A DNA stretch of 58,472 nucleotides, from contig NMRA01001084.1 in NCBI GenBank assembly GCA_002633005.1, forward strand, positions 1 through 58,472, given 5' to 3'. Origin of the DNA: Phoronis australis (Eukaryota > Phoronida > Phoronidae). The notes under the pieces are model-generated. The model was not told the origin of the DNA, did no database searches, and worked only from the letters and a program-made list of their open reading frames with translations. The stretch's first letter is position 1. Every line of letters begins with the position of its first letter. This document shows, piece by piece, positions 1 through 12,411 of the stretch. A program made the position numbers and the translations under genes.

Positions 1-1079
1 AAAAATAGACACTAGACACACATTAAATTGAACAAAGCATTTTTCATACATCAAACACCCGGGATAACATGAAAAACCTTTGCTTGAAGCAGTTTAGAGT
101 AACTAGCAAATGACATGCATGGAATCTTGTGTATTCACATGCAGCTGGTTAAAAAGGTTACACTGCCATTCAACAATGGGACAATCAGGACATGATGGTC
201 TATATTTCTGCAAATGATAGAACTAGGAGAATATAATTGACGACAAACAAAATCAACCATTTGAAAATTCAACCACCATAGTATAAGAATTACACTCAGT
301 GACATTCAACACCAGCAAGACCTAGGTAACTGGAAAACCTTTCAAGGACAACAAACTCAAGCACACGGCTTCAACAACAACTTTAATTGCTTAACTAACA
401 ATAAAAATGGTTGTGCATCTGGTTCCACTTAGCAAACATTACAAAACATTCAAGCGAATGAGAGAAACATGCCACAAATAACCCAACACCATCCCAGGAT
501 GTGGCCGTATAGAACATAACATCAACCAACAGCTAGTAGTGACCTCTTTTGGTTGGTAAGTGATGCAGTTTGGGATGGGAATGCATGTTTCTATTCATGA
601 ATGGAAAAAACAGCAATACCGTGGAAACACAAGTTGAAATTGTTTCTAAGGAACATTGCCTCACACAATATGACAGCTACACATGGACATGACATAATGA
701 CACGGTTGTAATACACAAGTCCATAGTTTCATCCACAATCTTGATTACTTAACTCGTGTGCATTTCTCATGTAAGAGTATGGCAGAGTAACAATTCATCC
801 ATACAGAAGCTTACCCTCATGCCCAAAAATGTAGAGTAATTAACCAGAAAGTTGGTAAGGAGGCTAAGTCATTCAACAAGAATTTTGCTGCCATAATTGC
901 CAATCATTTTTGTTGTTAACAGAACTTAAGCCTTCATGAGGGGCAACCATATTTTGTCCGATTACTTTTGCAGTGTACAATATTTACGTCATCACATAAG
1001 AACTTTCGAGTCAAACGCTGATGATGTCGCAGAAGATAAAGACCACAACAGTGACATCCACCACACCTAGGCTCCTTAC

Positions 1080-4000
1080 CTGACAGTTTTGGGGGCCAGA
1101 ACGTGGATATTTCGTCACACAGTTTCCCTTCGTGAGCCATGGCTTCAATACTGGAGAGATCAAACTGAAACACAAAAAGAGACCACCAGGTAAGGTTAGG
1201 TAACACCCTAGAACTAGCTTCGCCGGGGACATCCCATCTCAGGGGACCTTTGCACTAATGACATACCTTGGGGGCTCAAGTATCCAGCATCATGCAGTGT
1301 TATTCCCCAACACCTCAAAACTTGTTCTTAAAAACATTTGGCGATTTTCAACGTACTTCATATTCACATGGTAGCTATATGTTTTTTTCTAACTAATTTG
1401 ACCAAGAAATCACAGAGATAAGGAATTAGCGTGCAAGTTCCACTTTAAGAACAGAAATTTGGTATTAGGTTCTCACTTCACAATTGCTGAAAAAGGGTTT
1501 AGCCATGTAATTATGAGTGCAATGCACTCTAAAAATAATCTATAACAATTGTCTAAGTAACTAGCAGACTTTCCAGGTTAGCTAAAATGAGATGGAATAT
1601 TTCAGAAACTGTTGTGTGGAGTGTTAAGATTACAGTTCTGTGTTTTAAGAGACTTTGATGAAATAGACCCCAGATGTGGTCATACAGAAAAACTTTGTCA
1701 ACTGTCAACAAACTGTCCCCACCTTTGACATGTCAATGCCGCAGCTGGCTGCGTACTGCATGATCCGAGCAGCTTTTTCCTTACTCTCTCTGCTGCTGGG
1801 TGGCACAGCATATACAGTCAACTTCCGCTACAAAAGAATTACAAAAAATTACCCAGTGCACCACTTAACAGCACTCATCACTCACTCACTAATGATAGGA
1901 GAAATTGACAAAACATAACCTCATTTATGGAAATGCAACACAGATGTGAGTTGAAAAAGACAAAACAGATAATTGTATAATTCTACAACTGAGCTCACCA
2001 CTTAAAACTGGATGCAGGAACAATCCACATGGATTTTAAATTTCAAATGGCACTAGCCATGAACTAGTAGTGACCTCTTTTGCTCTTTTGAGTAGATCCA
2101 GTAACTGACCTGCAGTCATCAATGCAGAAAAGAGACATAGTGGAACCAGAGTCGAAATTAGTTATAATGAACAGCACTTGCGGTCACATGGCTACAATGG
2201 AGAAATTCTTGATTGGCTGCCCAAGCATGACAAAACACTTAAAGATGGAAAATGAGATATCGCAGAACGATCAGTCCACATTGCACTAATTGAGTGCAAC
2301 ATGGACATACAACTACTGAAAAGAGACCAAACCTATGTTTGTTGCTTACTTTCTTAACTCCGGAGCTTTTTGAAGTAAGAGACTTCTTGCGGGCTTGCTC
2401 GTGTATGTACGACCGCTTTTCTTTCGAGACTGATGCTGGGAATTCAAGCACTGCTTTGGCATTGTCCTGGGAGTTTTGCTGACAAAGAAAATTACACAGG
2501 AACATTTTTGAATTAAGTTAACATTCAGTTTTCAGAGATAGAAAGTAATACAACTTGCACCAGCAGCAAAAACGCTCAGTGTAATGTAAATCAGGGCTTG
2601 GAATGACTAATTACGAAAAAGAGGAAAATTTTCCAGGTGATATGTTGTTCTACAAATAAATAGGCTTATGTGATACAAATATTTCTGTGTTGTAAAATTT
2701 AACTGCAGGAAAAGTTTTTTGCATGAATAAAGTAAAAATAATGATAAAAAAGAGATGAAAAAAGAGAAGACTGTAAATCAAATAAGAGTACATTGAAACC
2801 AAAACACAGAGAAATTTATCTTAAAAGCGGAAAATTCCAAGCCTTGCGTAAATAGTTGTGAGTGTCACTCTTGCAGGTAGAATGAGTTACCCAAAGCTGA
2901 TGGTGCTTCCACTTACCAGGCAGCTTAATTCCAGAGACACACATCGGCATATGATAAAGACCTTTGTTTATCATTGCATTCAATGATTAATCGATCACTA
3001 CTGTAACAGTCAGTAAATGTGCTTTGATATCAATTTCACTTTACAAGTGATTTGAGTGGTGAACAAACTGCCGGTGAGTGAAAATTCAGGCCAACGCGGA
3101 CAGCATGTTTGTCAAGCTAAAACCCTAGCATTTTTGTTACTGCAAAACTTCTAGCGTTTGTGCTACACATGTGAACTGGCCTAGTTTTTTACTTCAGCTG
3201 AATAAGACAACAATACGTATAAGAGTCGCAAATCCACAAACATTTAGAATACTTTCAACTTCAGTAACAATGCACTTGTAAGAAATTTTCCACATTGACA
3301 TGAATTAAGACCGTCTTCAATCCAAAAGCATCAACAAAAGTTTACACAATACTAAGCAACACAATTCCTAAAGGCATCATAAGTTTCTAGTGAAAAGGGG
3401 AGAACACACCTACTACTAAACCTCCTGAGAGCATACAGGCCAGCACATAACGTTGAAGCAAATTTTGATTGTCAAAACAGTACTCTAATCATCCACTTAC
3501 TTAACACAAAACGGTACTCTGATCATTCACTTACTTAACACAAAACAGTACTCTAATCATTCACTTACTTAACACAAAACAGAACTCTAATCATTCACTT
3601 ACTTAACAAAAACGGTACTCTAATCATCCACCCACTTACTAACACAAAACGGTACTCTAATCATTCACTTACTTAACACAAAATGGTACTCTAATCATTC
3701 ACTTACTTAACACAAAACAGTACTATAATCATTCACTTACTAAACACAAAACTGTACTCTAATCATCCACTTACTTAGCACAAAAATAACTGCCAGAATA
3801 TGCAATTTATTCTCTTTTTCAGACTGATTACCTTGCTGCAAATCATGGAAATTTTTATTACTAAATGTTGTTTTATGACATCTACACACCAAAAATCATG
3901 TTAGTACTACTGTGCAGTAATTCACTTATTTTGCACAAAAATAATTCCCAAAATTGTCATTTTCCATTGCATTTTTCAAAGTCTGATTACTATACTGCAA

Positions 4001-5452
4001 ATAACGAAATATTTTAAGTTGTTTTATGCTTTACAGACTTAGGTTTTCTTGTTGAGCATGTTGTGTCCCAATAGGTAAACAATTGTCATAGTAACAGATT
4101 AAAAATGTCTTAAATCTCTATTTTTGCCAAGAAATTTGAGAACATAGAATTTCAGCTGTCAGCTATAGTGTGTGCTAAGTAGACGAATGGTTACGGTAGA
4201 TTCTCCCAAACTGTATCGTGAACAAGTTCTGCAAGGGTCAAGCCAGCTAACCTTGACATTTTAGCTTTACGGTAAAATGTTTGTAATGCCTCATATATAC
4301 ATGTATACCCAGCCCCATGCATCAATATGTGAAACTGGGTCTATGATGGGCCTGGTACATCTAGACTTAAGCCCACTTTAGCAACACCAAGTAACAACAT
4401 AATTGCTCATAAATGAAGCTTGACCAGGTAGAAGCGTATTCGTAAGTACAGTATGGGCAGGTAAAAGATGCGTAAAAAGCCACTTCAGGACAAGTGCATG
4501 AGGCTTTTACACAAAAATCTGTCTGCGTCCATCATGTCGCGGAAAGTTAGGCACACGCACCTATGCGCAAAACAGTTATCAATTATTTCAAACACGTTGT
4601 AGACAAGCACACACACATCCACGGTATGTGTTTTTCGTCTGCAGTAAAGAAGGCAATTTCCCACAATGCATTATACACATGACAGCTCCCCCTATCAGTA
4701 ATGAGGCCAATGACATACTTTGAACCAGTTGAGTAAGTTCATCAGCTGTATATGACTACCATCCCAGTGCAGAGTAACAGAAACCTCATTGTTATCCAAG
4801 TTTCTCGATTCCCAGTGAACAGGGTAACCTAAAAATTAAAAAATACAATATCAAGTGATGAATATTAGTATTCATTAACTAAGGTGAAGTACCCAAGGCA
4901 GAAAAATTATAATCCAAAAACATTCTCATAAAAAATTTAACTTTTCTCATTAATTTTTGTAAATATAGGTAGCTTTTGGTAAAATATTACATGTTTAGAA
5001 GACCTGGTTTAAGGTTAGGAATCATTCTGTCAAAATGGCACCAGTGTTCTCCAAAATAGAAAATTAAAACTCAACTGGAATACCAAAATTCTTGTACGTA
5101 CTCAAAAGTCCACCTCCATACTGTGGGGAGTTTGTGTGTTAAGTTTTGGAATAAATGTATTGAACTGGTATCAAAAGCACAAAATCTCCTAATTTCCCAA
5201 TCCTTCAAACTGATTGCATAGGTTTCAAACTCAATATAAAACATTACAAACTCTAGGGGATGACTCATGAAGTTCCAATCTAGTCTGCATCACCTTGGTC
5301 TACCTAAAATCCGTGAAGCTTCAAAAGTACAGCATCCACGTCCAGGCATGCAGTTGCTTATAAAGGTCAATAAATAAACCTACTTGGTGTGGTTGGCTTT
5401 TTTCCTTTATATCGCACTTTGTCCATAAGCCCTTTTTCCTCCGTGGCAGTGA
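1080..5452 (-). CDS. Unidentified R3H-domain-like protein, five internal exons (partial)
   Basis: Five minus-strand exons fit together by phase and GT/AG sites: 5384-5452 (69 nt), 4719-4828 (110), 2350-2478 (129), 1723-1827 (105) and 1080-1164 (85). The joined frame has no stop. It reads a basic stretch (KVRYKGKKP), a segment with HWES and TLHWDG, and then across the third and fourth exons an R3H-like core: LEFPASVSKEKRSYIHEQAR followed by KSLTSKSSG and KKRKLTVY. R3H domains bind single-stranded nucleic acid; the R-xxx-H spacing is met by R and H in KRSYIHE. The last exon encodes FDLSSIEAMAHEGKLCDEIS and ends with a strong donor (CTGTCAG then gtaagg), so the protein continues. I saw no convincing further exon in 1-1079, nor an upstream start. 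The family is not recognised. The R3H call is by eye from the motif. Exon structure is well supported, function is not. Confidence 0.6.
1250..1460. repeat. Dispersed repeat, copy 1
   Basis: Aligns directly with 56772-57015: shared CGTACTTCATATTCACAT, CTAACTAATTTGACCAAG and ATAAGGAATTAGCGTGCAAG. The second copy has about 40 extra bases in the middle. It lies in the intron between the 1080 and 1723 exons of the R3H-like gene. Confidence 0.7.
3475..3785. repeat. 34-bp minisatellite, about nine copies
   Basis: Unit TACTCTAATCATTCACTTAC plus TTAACACAAAACGG. Starts at 3481, 3515, 3549 and 3583 and onward show a 34-bp step with minor variants. It lies in the intron of the R3H-like gene between the exons at 2350 and 4719. 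Confidence 0.9.
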
Positions 5453-5609
5453 CTGAAACAGGTTGTGTTCAGAATACATAATACCGTATAATCATTCATC
5501 CATTAAGCATATGGTTAGCAACTGAAATCCTATTTTGGTAATTTTTTAAGAAAACTAAAATTATATTATTACCATTGTAAGTACAATTTTGATGTCATGG
5601 AGTTCAACA

Positions 5610-5905
5610 GTTGGTATTTGCAGCAAGCCAAATTTCATAACCTAAATCCATCAAGGACCTCTGACTCTGAAGATAAAGAGGTAAACATAAAAAACTAAAA
5701 TTGCGACTAGGAGCCACAGCAGCAGATGGATAAGTCCAAAACTCATAATCTGTTGTCAAATTCATAGGAACAAATCGGCCAAATCTCAATCCGGCGAGGG
5801 TTTAGGAGTCACAGCAGTTGACGCCAAACAACCGATACACAGACACTGAGAGATGGTGACAACGCACACACATGCACGTGTGTAAGTATGTGGGTGCATA
5901 AAAAT
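5610..5905 (+). mobile_element. 147-bp-subunit element, terminal fragment
   Basis: Carries diverged subunit phrases (CATCAAGGACCTCTGA, GAGGTAAACATAAAA, GCGACTAGGAGCCAC) and a terminal GTATGTGGGTGCATAA. It lies just upstream, on the minus strand, of the most 5' exon found for the R3H-like gene. Confidence 0.5.
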
Positions 5906-6189
5906 GGCCATAAGTTACTGCAACAGTTCTTAATTGACATCAGTTTCACAATCATCTTGTACCAATGCATTTCCAGCATATATCTCTATCATGTTTCATC
6001 AACATTTGATAGATATGGAATTTCTCTTCAAATACTAACAGCCTACAGGAGGTCTCACAGACATAGGCAAATTCAACTGAAAATCTACTGGTGGTGGTGC
6101 ATTCCTGCCACAACAATGTGGAAAATTTCATCATGATTCGTCAAGGGGTTTAATATGGCCGACAAGCAAAAAATTAACATCCAACTGGT

Positions 6190-6411
6190 GGATGAAGACC
6201 CACAGACAATGGATGGATAAAATCTGCCACATAATTTGGAATTGTCAGAATTGTCCTGAGGATCGACAGGGACCTCAGGGGTCTCACGCTCCACTGGCTT
6301 ATCTACACATGAAAAGGCTGCGTCCAGTAACCTGTTGTGGGTCATAAAAGAGAGCATGATACCTGCAGTTGCTGCAGCAACCATAACTACTCTTGTTGAT
6401 CACTTTGGTGC
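6190..6411. repeat. Fragment related to the TTAA element interior
   Basis: The reverse complement aligns to about 44610-44835: TGTGAGTCTGCACC against TGTGAGTCTACACC, GAGACCCCTGAGGTCCCTGT shared, and TTATGTGGCAG shared. It is a partial inverted copy of the transposon interior found in CRYL1 copy B. No terminal repeats are visible here. Confidence 0.55.
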
Positions 6412-7199
6412 AGACTCACAAGAGAAATTAAGAATTACACTTTTATTATCCTTGTTTCAAGAGACTTAAATCTCAATGCCATGTGCGCATTAGGAGGATG
6501 CCTGATTTAGACCTGTGTTCACAATGATCAACATTAAAAATAGAGAGCAAATATTGCGCCCCATGTATACTTTTTCCTAGCTTTCATTTTGGAATGACTA
6601 ATATTTCAGTTGTGAGCGAAAAAACTACACAGCCATTTTGAAACTTGCTGTACCGGAAAGACTAACCACTTGAGTTAGGTTCTTGTAGACTTTACACTAG
6701 GTTCATTAAATTCGCAGTTTTACTGCTGAACTATAAGTGTTTACTCATATTTGCGATATTATAACGTCATGGAATAGTCTAAATATGTTAAATGAAAGTC
6801 AATTTTGTTCGCAGTGAAACCGCTTCACCGTGGAACTTTTGAGGTGATTCTCTAATCTGCCGGGCTAGTCGGGACTGAATTTGAAAGATCTCAGCCAAAA
6901 CTTCATTGAGATTAGTGGAAAAAACCCTTCTGTTCAGATTTTTGAGAAAGTCAATTCTTAAACTTTTACAAGTCGTTGAAAAGGGCGAAAACGTAAACGC
7001 GCAAGTCATATTTCTTCAGGCATCTATTATCATCAAGGTCATCGGTTTCATAGACAATAAATTATAATCGGACCCATCTGTGGTTTTCTGTTGAGCCTAT
7101 ACCATCCACCCGGAGTTCTCCCATATGCCAACTGTAGACGGTCTCTCACGATGATATTGCATTATGAATGGCACAAGTCAAATTTAGGATCCCAGGTTA

Positions 7200-8640
7200 A
7201 ATGTAGCAGTTCCAGATTCATACTGTGAATAATACCCTTACACGGAAGTCACGCATTTCTAAAGATATGCGGGAATTTTCACCGCTCGTCCTGTGTGGCT
7301 TTTACCAGGATCAAAGAGAGGGCAGTGCCCGAATCGGATACAGTTGTGATGACCGCATTGTCCAGTGTGAGCAAGACCCAATTAAGTGTAATTACCCCAC
7401 TATAAACTGTAGTAAACATCCCTGCCTGTACATATTGGCAAATTTTCAAAATGCATTGATAAAACGAACACCACGGCGGTTAAACTCAGCTGGAAAAAAA
7501 CAACCGCATAAGGTTTTCAATTTTTAAAAATCAATGAACTAATTAGCTAAAAACTACAAACATTTGGTACGGCTGAAGATAAATGACAGTGCGTATTGAT
7601 ATATAGACCTTATTCACCCAGTCGCCATTTTCATAGTGAAACTCTTTTTGCATCTGAGACATAAATATTGCAAGGCACGCAAAAAATCATGCTTTGCGCC
7701 ATGTTTAAGTGAAGAATGCATTGTTTTTAAAACCTAAAAAGAGGCTCACTTTTAAAATGGCAACTGCGTAAATAAAGTGTATACTTGGTGGATTTACAAA
7801 CGTTGATCAGAGTTAACAATATGACATGGATTACTCTTTTAGTACTCCTTCAAACTCGTTTAACCAGATTTTTGACTAGGAAACAGATGTTTTTAACTTG
7901 TGTCCACTCTTCTTATTTTATGACTGACAAAAAGCTAGAATAGTTATGTAGTCAATGCAACTGAAAATGTCCAGAGATTTGAAATCTTCAGTTTGGTTAT
8001 CACCATATTTGCATTTTTGCAACCATATTTTATGGTTTGAGTTCTAATAAACTTGAACTAATGACACATGTATTTTTGTTTGCTGTGAAATGTTTAGAGT
8101 AGCTGTAATCTGGAAAGTTCAATGATGGGTTCACAATTAACTAAACTAATTAATATTCACTGGTCGCCGATCAAAAATCTACCACATTTTTGGTACTTCA
8201 AGTTTAAAAAGAAAATAAAAAGATATCAACCCGTTCCCGGTACGAAATTAAACAAGTAGGCAGTAGTATTAAAAATGAAATAATGAAAACCGGTACGAAA
8301 CATATTTAAAACCATCATTCCTTTTGGGAAGTGGCCCTTAGTCAAGATAAACACAAATTAACTTTTTTTAGTCATTTTGTAATATTCAAAATGTACCAAG
8401 TTAAAACTACTCTCCACAGTTGCAGGCTGTAACCCTGCCTTTGTGTGCAAATGCCAGAGAAAACTAATTTGGGTGTAATAACAACCATCACTGTTGAAAC
8501 AGTAGTGCAAGCTATACCTTTCCACTTAGCTCAGATCTGCATCAATACAAAGGGCGACCTGAATAGGCATCATAAAAGTTGTCTGGGGCTAAGGGAATCT
8601 GAGCTGTGACCAGTGTAAGTCAGAAATTCTCCGCATGTTT
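7200..8640. repeat. Dispersed repeat X, uninterrupted copy
   Basis: Matches 10640-11082 plus 15549-16260 throughout, for example ACTCTCCACAGTTGCAGGCT against the related ACTCTCCAGAGTTGCTGGCT. It contains a short open frame, 7267-7527 plus (MREFSPLVL, SCDDR, PIKCNYPTINC), that is also open in the other copy. The terminal structure was not resolved. Confidence 0.65.
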
Positions 8641-10560
8641 AAAAGGATAAAAACACGATTTTGGCTTATTAACATGAAAACAACCACCACATCTTTTTTG
8701 TTTGAAAGAAAAAGATGCTCTGGCTGCCGGAACCTGGCCCTTGACAAACTTCACTGAATGTTTTGACCAAAATTTGAAATTACTTACCAAAGTTCCGTAA
8801 ATGGCGGGCTCAACGGGAAGTACGCTTTAGCCTTTAGGCGAGTTACACAGCAATTGCAGCCATATCCTATCTATGTCACAGAGTGTGAGTTATTACTCTT
8901 GTCACATGCCGTGGAACGTCAATGTTGCATTAGCAGGCAGCAAAACGAGAGGTCGACCATTATTCAGGGATTGTCTGGTTTTCTAAAGTAGGGTCCATAT
9001 ATAATTATATCTAACTAGTGCCGAAACTTTCTTCACTTTATTCAGTACGCCTAGCCCTAAATGTACCCTACCAGTCTAGTGAGCCCTACTGTCAGGTAGC
9101 CTAGGCCGTAAGTGTAGCAAGGCCTACTAGTAGTAACTAGCGCTTCGACAGACGACAGTCCCGCAGTTGCCCTAACGCACATAGCCGTCCAACAGAACAT
9201 TTTAGGCATTTTAAAATCTCATTTGACATCAGTTGAATGCTATGAATACGATTAAGAGAGAACCTGAATATTACTCGCTTTCCTGACTCATACTTACGAA
9301 CACGTTCGGTCAGCAAATTTCAATATTCAGCGTCAGCACGTAGGCAAGAATGGTTGCGCTATAAGGACCTATGCCTATGGTTTGACAACGCAACACGCGG
9401 TTACCGGGGATTTCTGATAAAATGCCCAAACCACAAATCACTCATGAAGAAGGAAGAAAGCGCTCCGGTCGGCACCGACACGTGCCAAGATCAAAAACTG
9501 ACTTGTAGAGATTTTCTGAATGGCGCTATAAAGTAGTCTTTTGCTTCTGAAAAAACGACTTGAGTAAAATAGTGTTGCATAGGGTGCTTTATCAGATATG
9601 TCCGGTAGGCTATGCTCATTCGGAGGTTGATTTGATCCGAAAATATTTGAGATATTCCGGTGGCGGTTTGATACGACAAGGCCCTTAATAGTAGGACCTA
9701 CTAAGAAAAAATGTCATAATTCAAATTCAAATTCTACCAAGTTCAGAAAATAAATATCTAACTTTACTGAGTTAAATTTTATAGTCTTGAAGGTATTTGT
9801 GGGATGCACAGGCTGGTCGCCAAGTGTAGTGGGCATACGAAAACTTATATTCCCCAAACTATGGTTTTTGCACAGAGACTAATCCACAACTAAATGAGAG
9901 AATAAAAACTGATTCTATGTTTTGAAAAAAAAAATTGTATTTATTTTTTAGCATACAGGTTTTGCCAGATGTGTTACGAGTGTAAATAGTAAAATATAGC
10001 GTGTCGGGTATGGCTGGTGCCGTGTGTTGGAGAAGGAAAATAAACTGTCTTAATGACACTAACCCCAGTTAATGCCCATATTGACGAATAGTCAACTGCG
10101 TCACATTTCATTTAGAAGCCGGCCGGCTATCATTTTATGAGGGTTAGAGCAACACATGTGTTGCATATCATCAGGTCGGACCCCGTGGCACCATACTCTA
10201 TAGCCTATGATGACACTAAGACTGAGAACTGAACAGCAAATGCGGAGTCGTCTAAACCAGTGTAGGGGTCGCAAGGCCAAGCAATGTTCTAGTCTACGGT
10301 CCCCTTGACAAAAAACCTTCCCTTTGGATTCGATAAAAAAGTAAGTCATGGCCGATAAGATTTCACCCATGTGCATTTGTACTTAGAGGCACTTCCAACT
10401 CAAAATTAACGTACCCGATTACAATTGTCACAACTATTCGGATTTTCAAAACTCATTCTACTGTGAGAGTCGACCAAAACCGTGTCTTAATAGTCACTTC
10501 AGTCGTCGTAGGCTACTTATGAAAAAAAAAACATCCCAATATTGGTCATAACAAAGTGGT
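8641..10560. other. Gap between the two copies of repeat X
   Basis: No gene recognised. A short open frame at 9354-9536 and others have no family resemblance. The part from about 8940 to 9540 is somewhat richer in G and C and could be a regulatory region or 5' end of the minus-strand R3H-like gene, but nothing specific supports that. Confidence 0.3.
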
Positions 10561-11159
10561 TTGAATGTCGCACGTTAGTGCATTATATTTCGATCCACGT
10601 TTTGCCAAAAAGCTCGAACCTCATGGGGAAATCAAGAATTCAAGAAGCTATATGCGGGAATTTTCACCGCTCGTTCTTCTGAGCGGCTTTTACCAGGATC
10701 AAAGAGAGTCCGGAGTCAGGTACAGTTGTGATGACCGCTTTGCCCAATGCGAGCAAGGCCCAATTAAGTGTAATTACCCGACCATAAACTGTATTAAACA
10801 TCTCTGTCTGTACATAATGGTGAATTTTCAAAGTGCATTAACCAGTAATTTTCGTTAAAAACGAACATTACGGCGGTATTCAGCTGGAAAAAACAACCAA
10901 ATACGGTTTTCGATTTTTAAGAATGATCTAATAATCTAAAAGCTTCAACCATTGGGTACGATTGAAGATAAACTACCGCGCGTATAAAAGTTGATATACT
11001 CGGTGGATATACAACTTCTGATCGGAGTTAACAATATTACATGGATTCATTTTTTAATATTCTTTCAATCTCGTTTAACCAAAAAATGGCGCCTGCCCAA
11101 AAACGTGCGTTTTGATGCTCTGTAAATTTTCAAAGTTATCTTCACTTTGTTGCTTGAAA

Positions 11160-11841
11160 TGTGATGTTCAAAAAGATCCACATCATCTCCTGCGCCAAAA
11201 GACGGCGAGGAAGTGCCAGAGAATGAACCCGAGTGGTTTTCATCATTAAAAAGTGGGTTAAAAAGGTCTAATACGGAGATTACGAACGAGCTCGGTCACA
11301 TAAAACAATCGTTAAACTTAGCCTTTAACACTGCGGAAGAAGCCTTAGCAAATTCCAAACAGTGTGTGGAGAAAATTGCTGTGTAGGAGAAAGAAAACGG
11401 GTATTTGAAATCCAAAATCATATCTCTCGAAATGCATTCTAGAAGGAACAATCTCGTGTTTGTGGGTATCCCGCAATCCCAGTATATGTCGTGTGAGAAC
11501 AGTTTATCAAAAGTGCTAAAGCGATATATGGGCCTCGACAAAATCTCCTTTGAAAGATCGCACCGATTGGCGATAAAGGTACTGTCATTGCTAAGTTTTC
11601 GTTCTACAAACAACGACAAGTGTGGATGGAAAAGAGAAAGTTTCAAGGTTCGAAATTTTTTGCGAATAAGGACTTCCCACATGAGACTATTGTCAATCGA
11701 AAGCGCCTGATACCTTTTCTCAAGTCAGCGAGACGGTGCCCGCATGTAAACAAAGTATGGCTGAATAGAGATCGGTTGGTGATTGACGGCAAAACCTATA
11801 CAGTTGACGTTATGAATGAGATTCCCACCTTCAGTGAATAG
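11160..11841 (+). pseudogene. LINE ORF1-like remnant
   Basis: Across a frameshift the translation shows an upstream acidic region (SLKSGLKRSNTEITNEL) and then SFERSHRLA, followed in the next frame by MEKRKFQGSKFFANKDFPHE and LVIDGKTYTVD. The order of an RSHR motif, an AKFSFYK-like segment, a F-NKDFP-E segment and a final VIDGK-Y is typical of the RNA-binding ORF1 of L1/Tx1-type elements. A stop and a frameshift near 11383 and 11590 make it non-functional. Confidence 0.6.
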
Positions 11842-12411
11842 TGGTGATCAAGAACTCGAGAACGATGGCGTGTAGGGCACCGAACCAACTGCTGTTCATA
11901 GATTAGTGTTTGCGGCTAAAGTCTTGTAATTAAAAGTTTCGGTATTTGGCCCTGTTTTTCTGTGCCCAAATCCTTCCAGTTATTAGTTATGAGTCCCTAT
12001 TTTCCTCCTGTAATTTTTGTAATTTTGAAAGGTCAAGACATGTAATAACATGTCCTTTATCGGATGCCTAATTTCTTTTATTTTCGTTTTGTTTATCTTT
12101 CCTTTTTTGCAGGTCTTCATGTTTTTGAATATTTTGCTTCCAGCCTTTGTAGTGCAAGTACCATTATATCATTTGCTGTTAGATTGGCGTTGTTTCATTG
12201 CATGGTCTTATACCCGTTGGACACTTAGTGTCGATATGTTTCACTGAATGTTTCATCAGAAGAATTTATTATTTGTCTTGGTTTAGGGTTCTTGTGGTTT
12301 CGGTTGTTTTTGGGATGTTTAGAACACACAATGTGATTCATTTTGTACTTAATGAGCAACGTTGTATGGTTGAGCCTAGAAGTGCCTTAATTATCTTTGT
12401 ATGGCGAACAA

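Noticed and set aside
6085-6384. Minus-strand frame with a hydrophobic start resembling a signal or membrane segment
   Set aside because: It overlaps a transposon fragment homologous to 44610-44835, and the opposite frame is the one conserved between copies.
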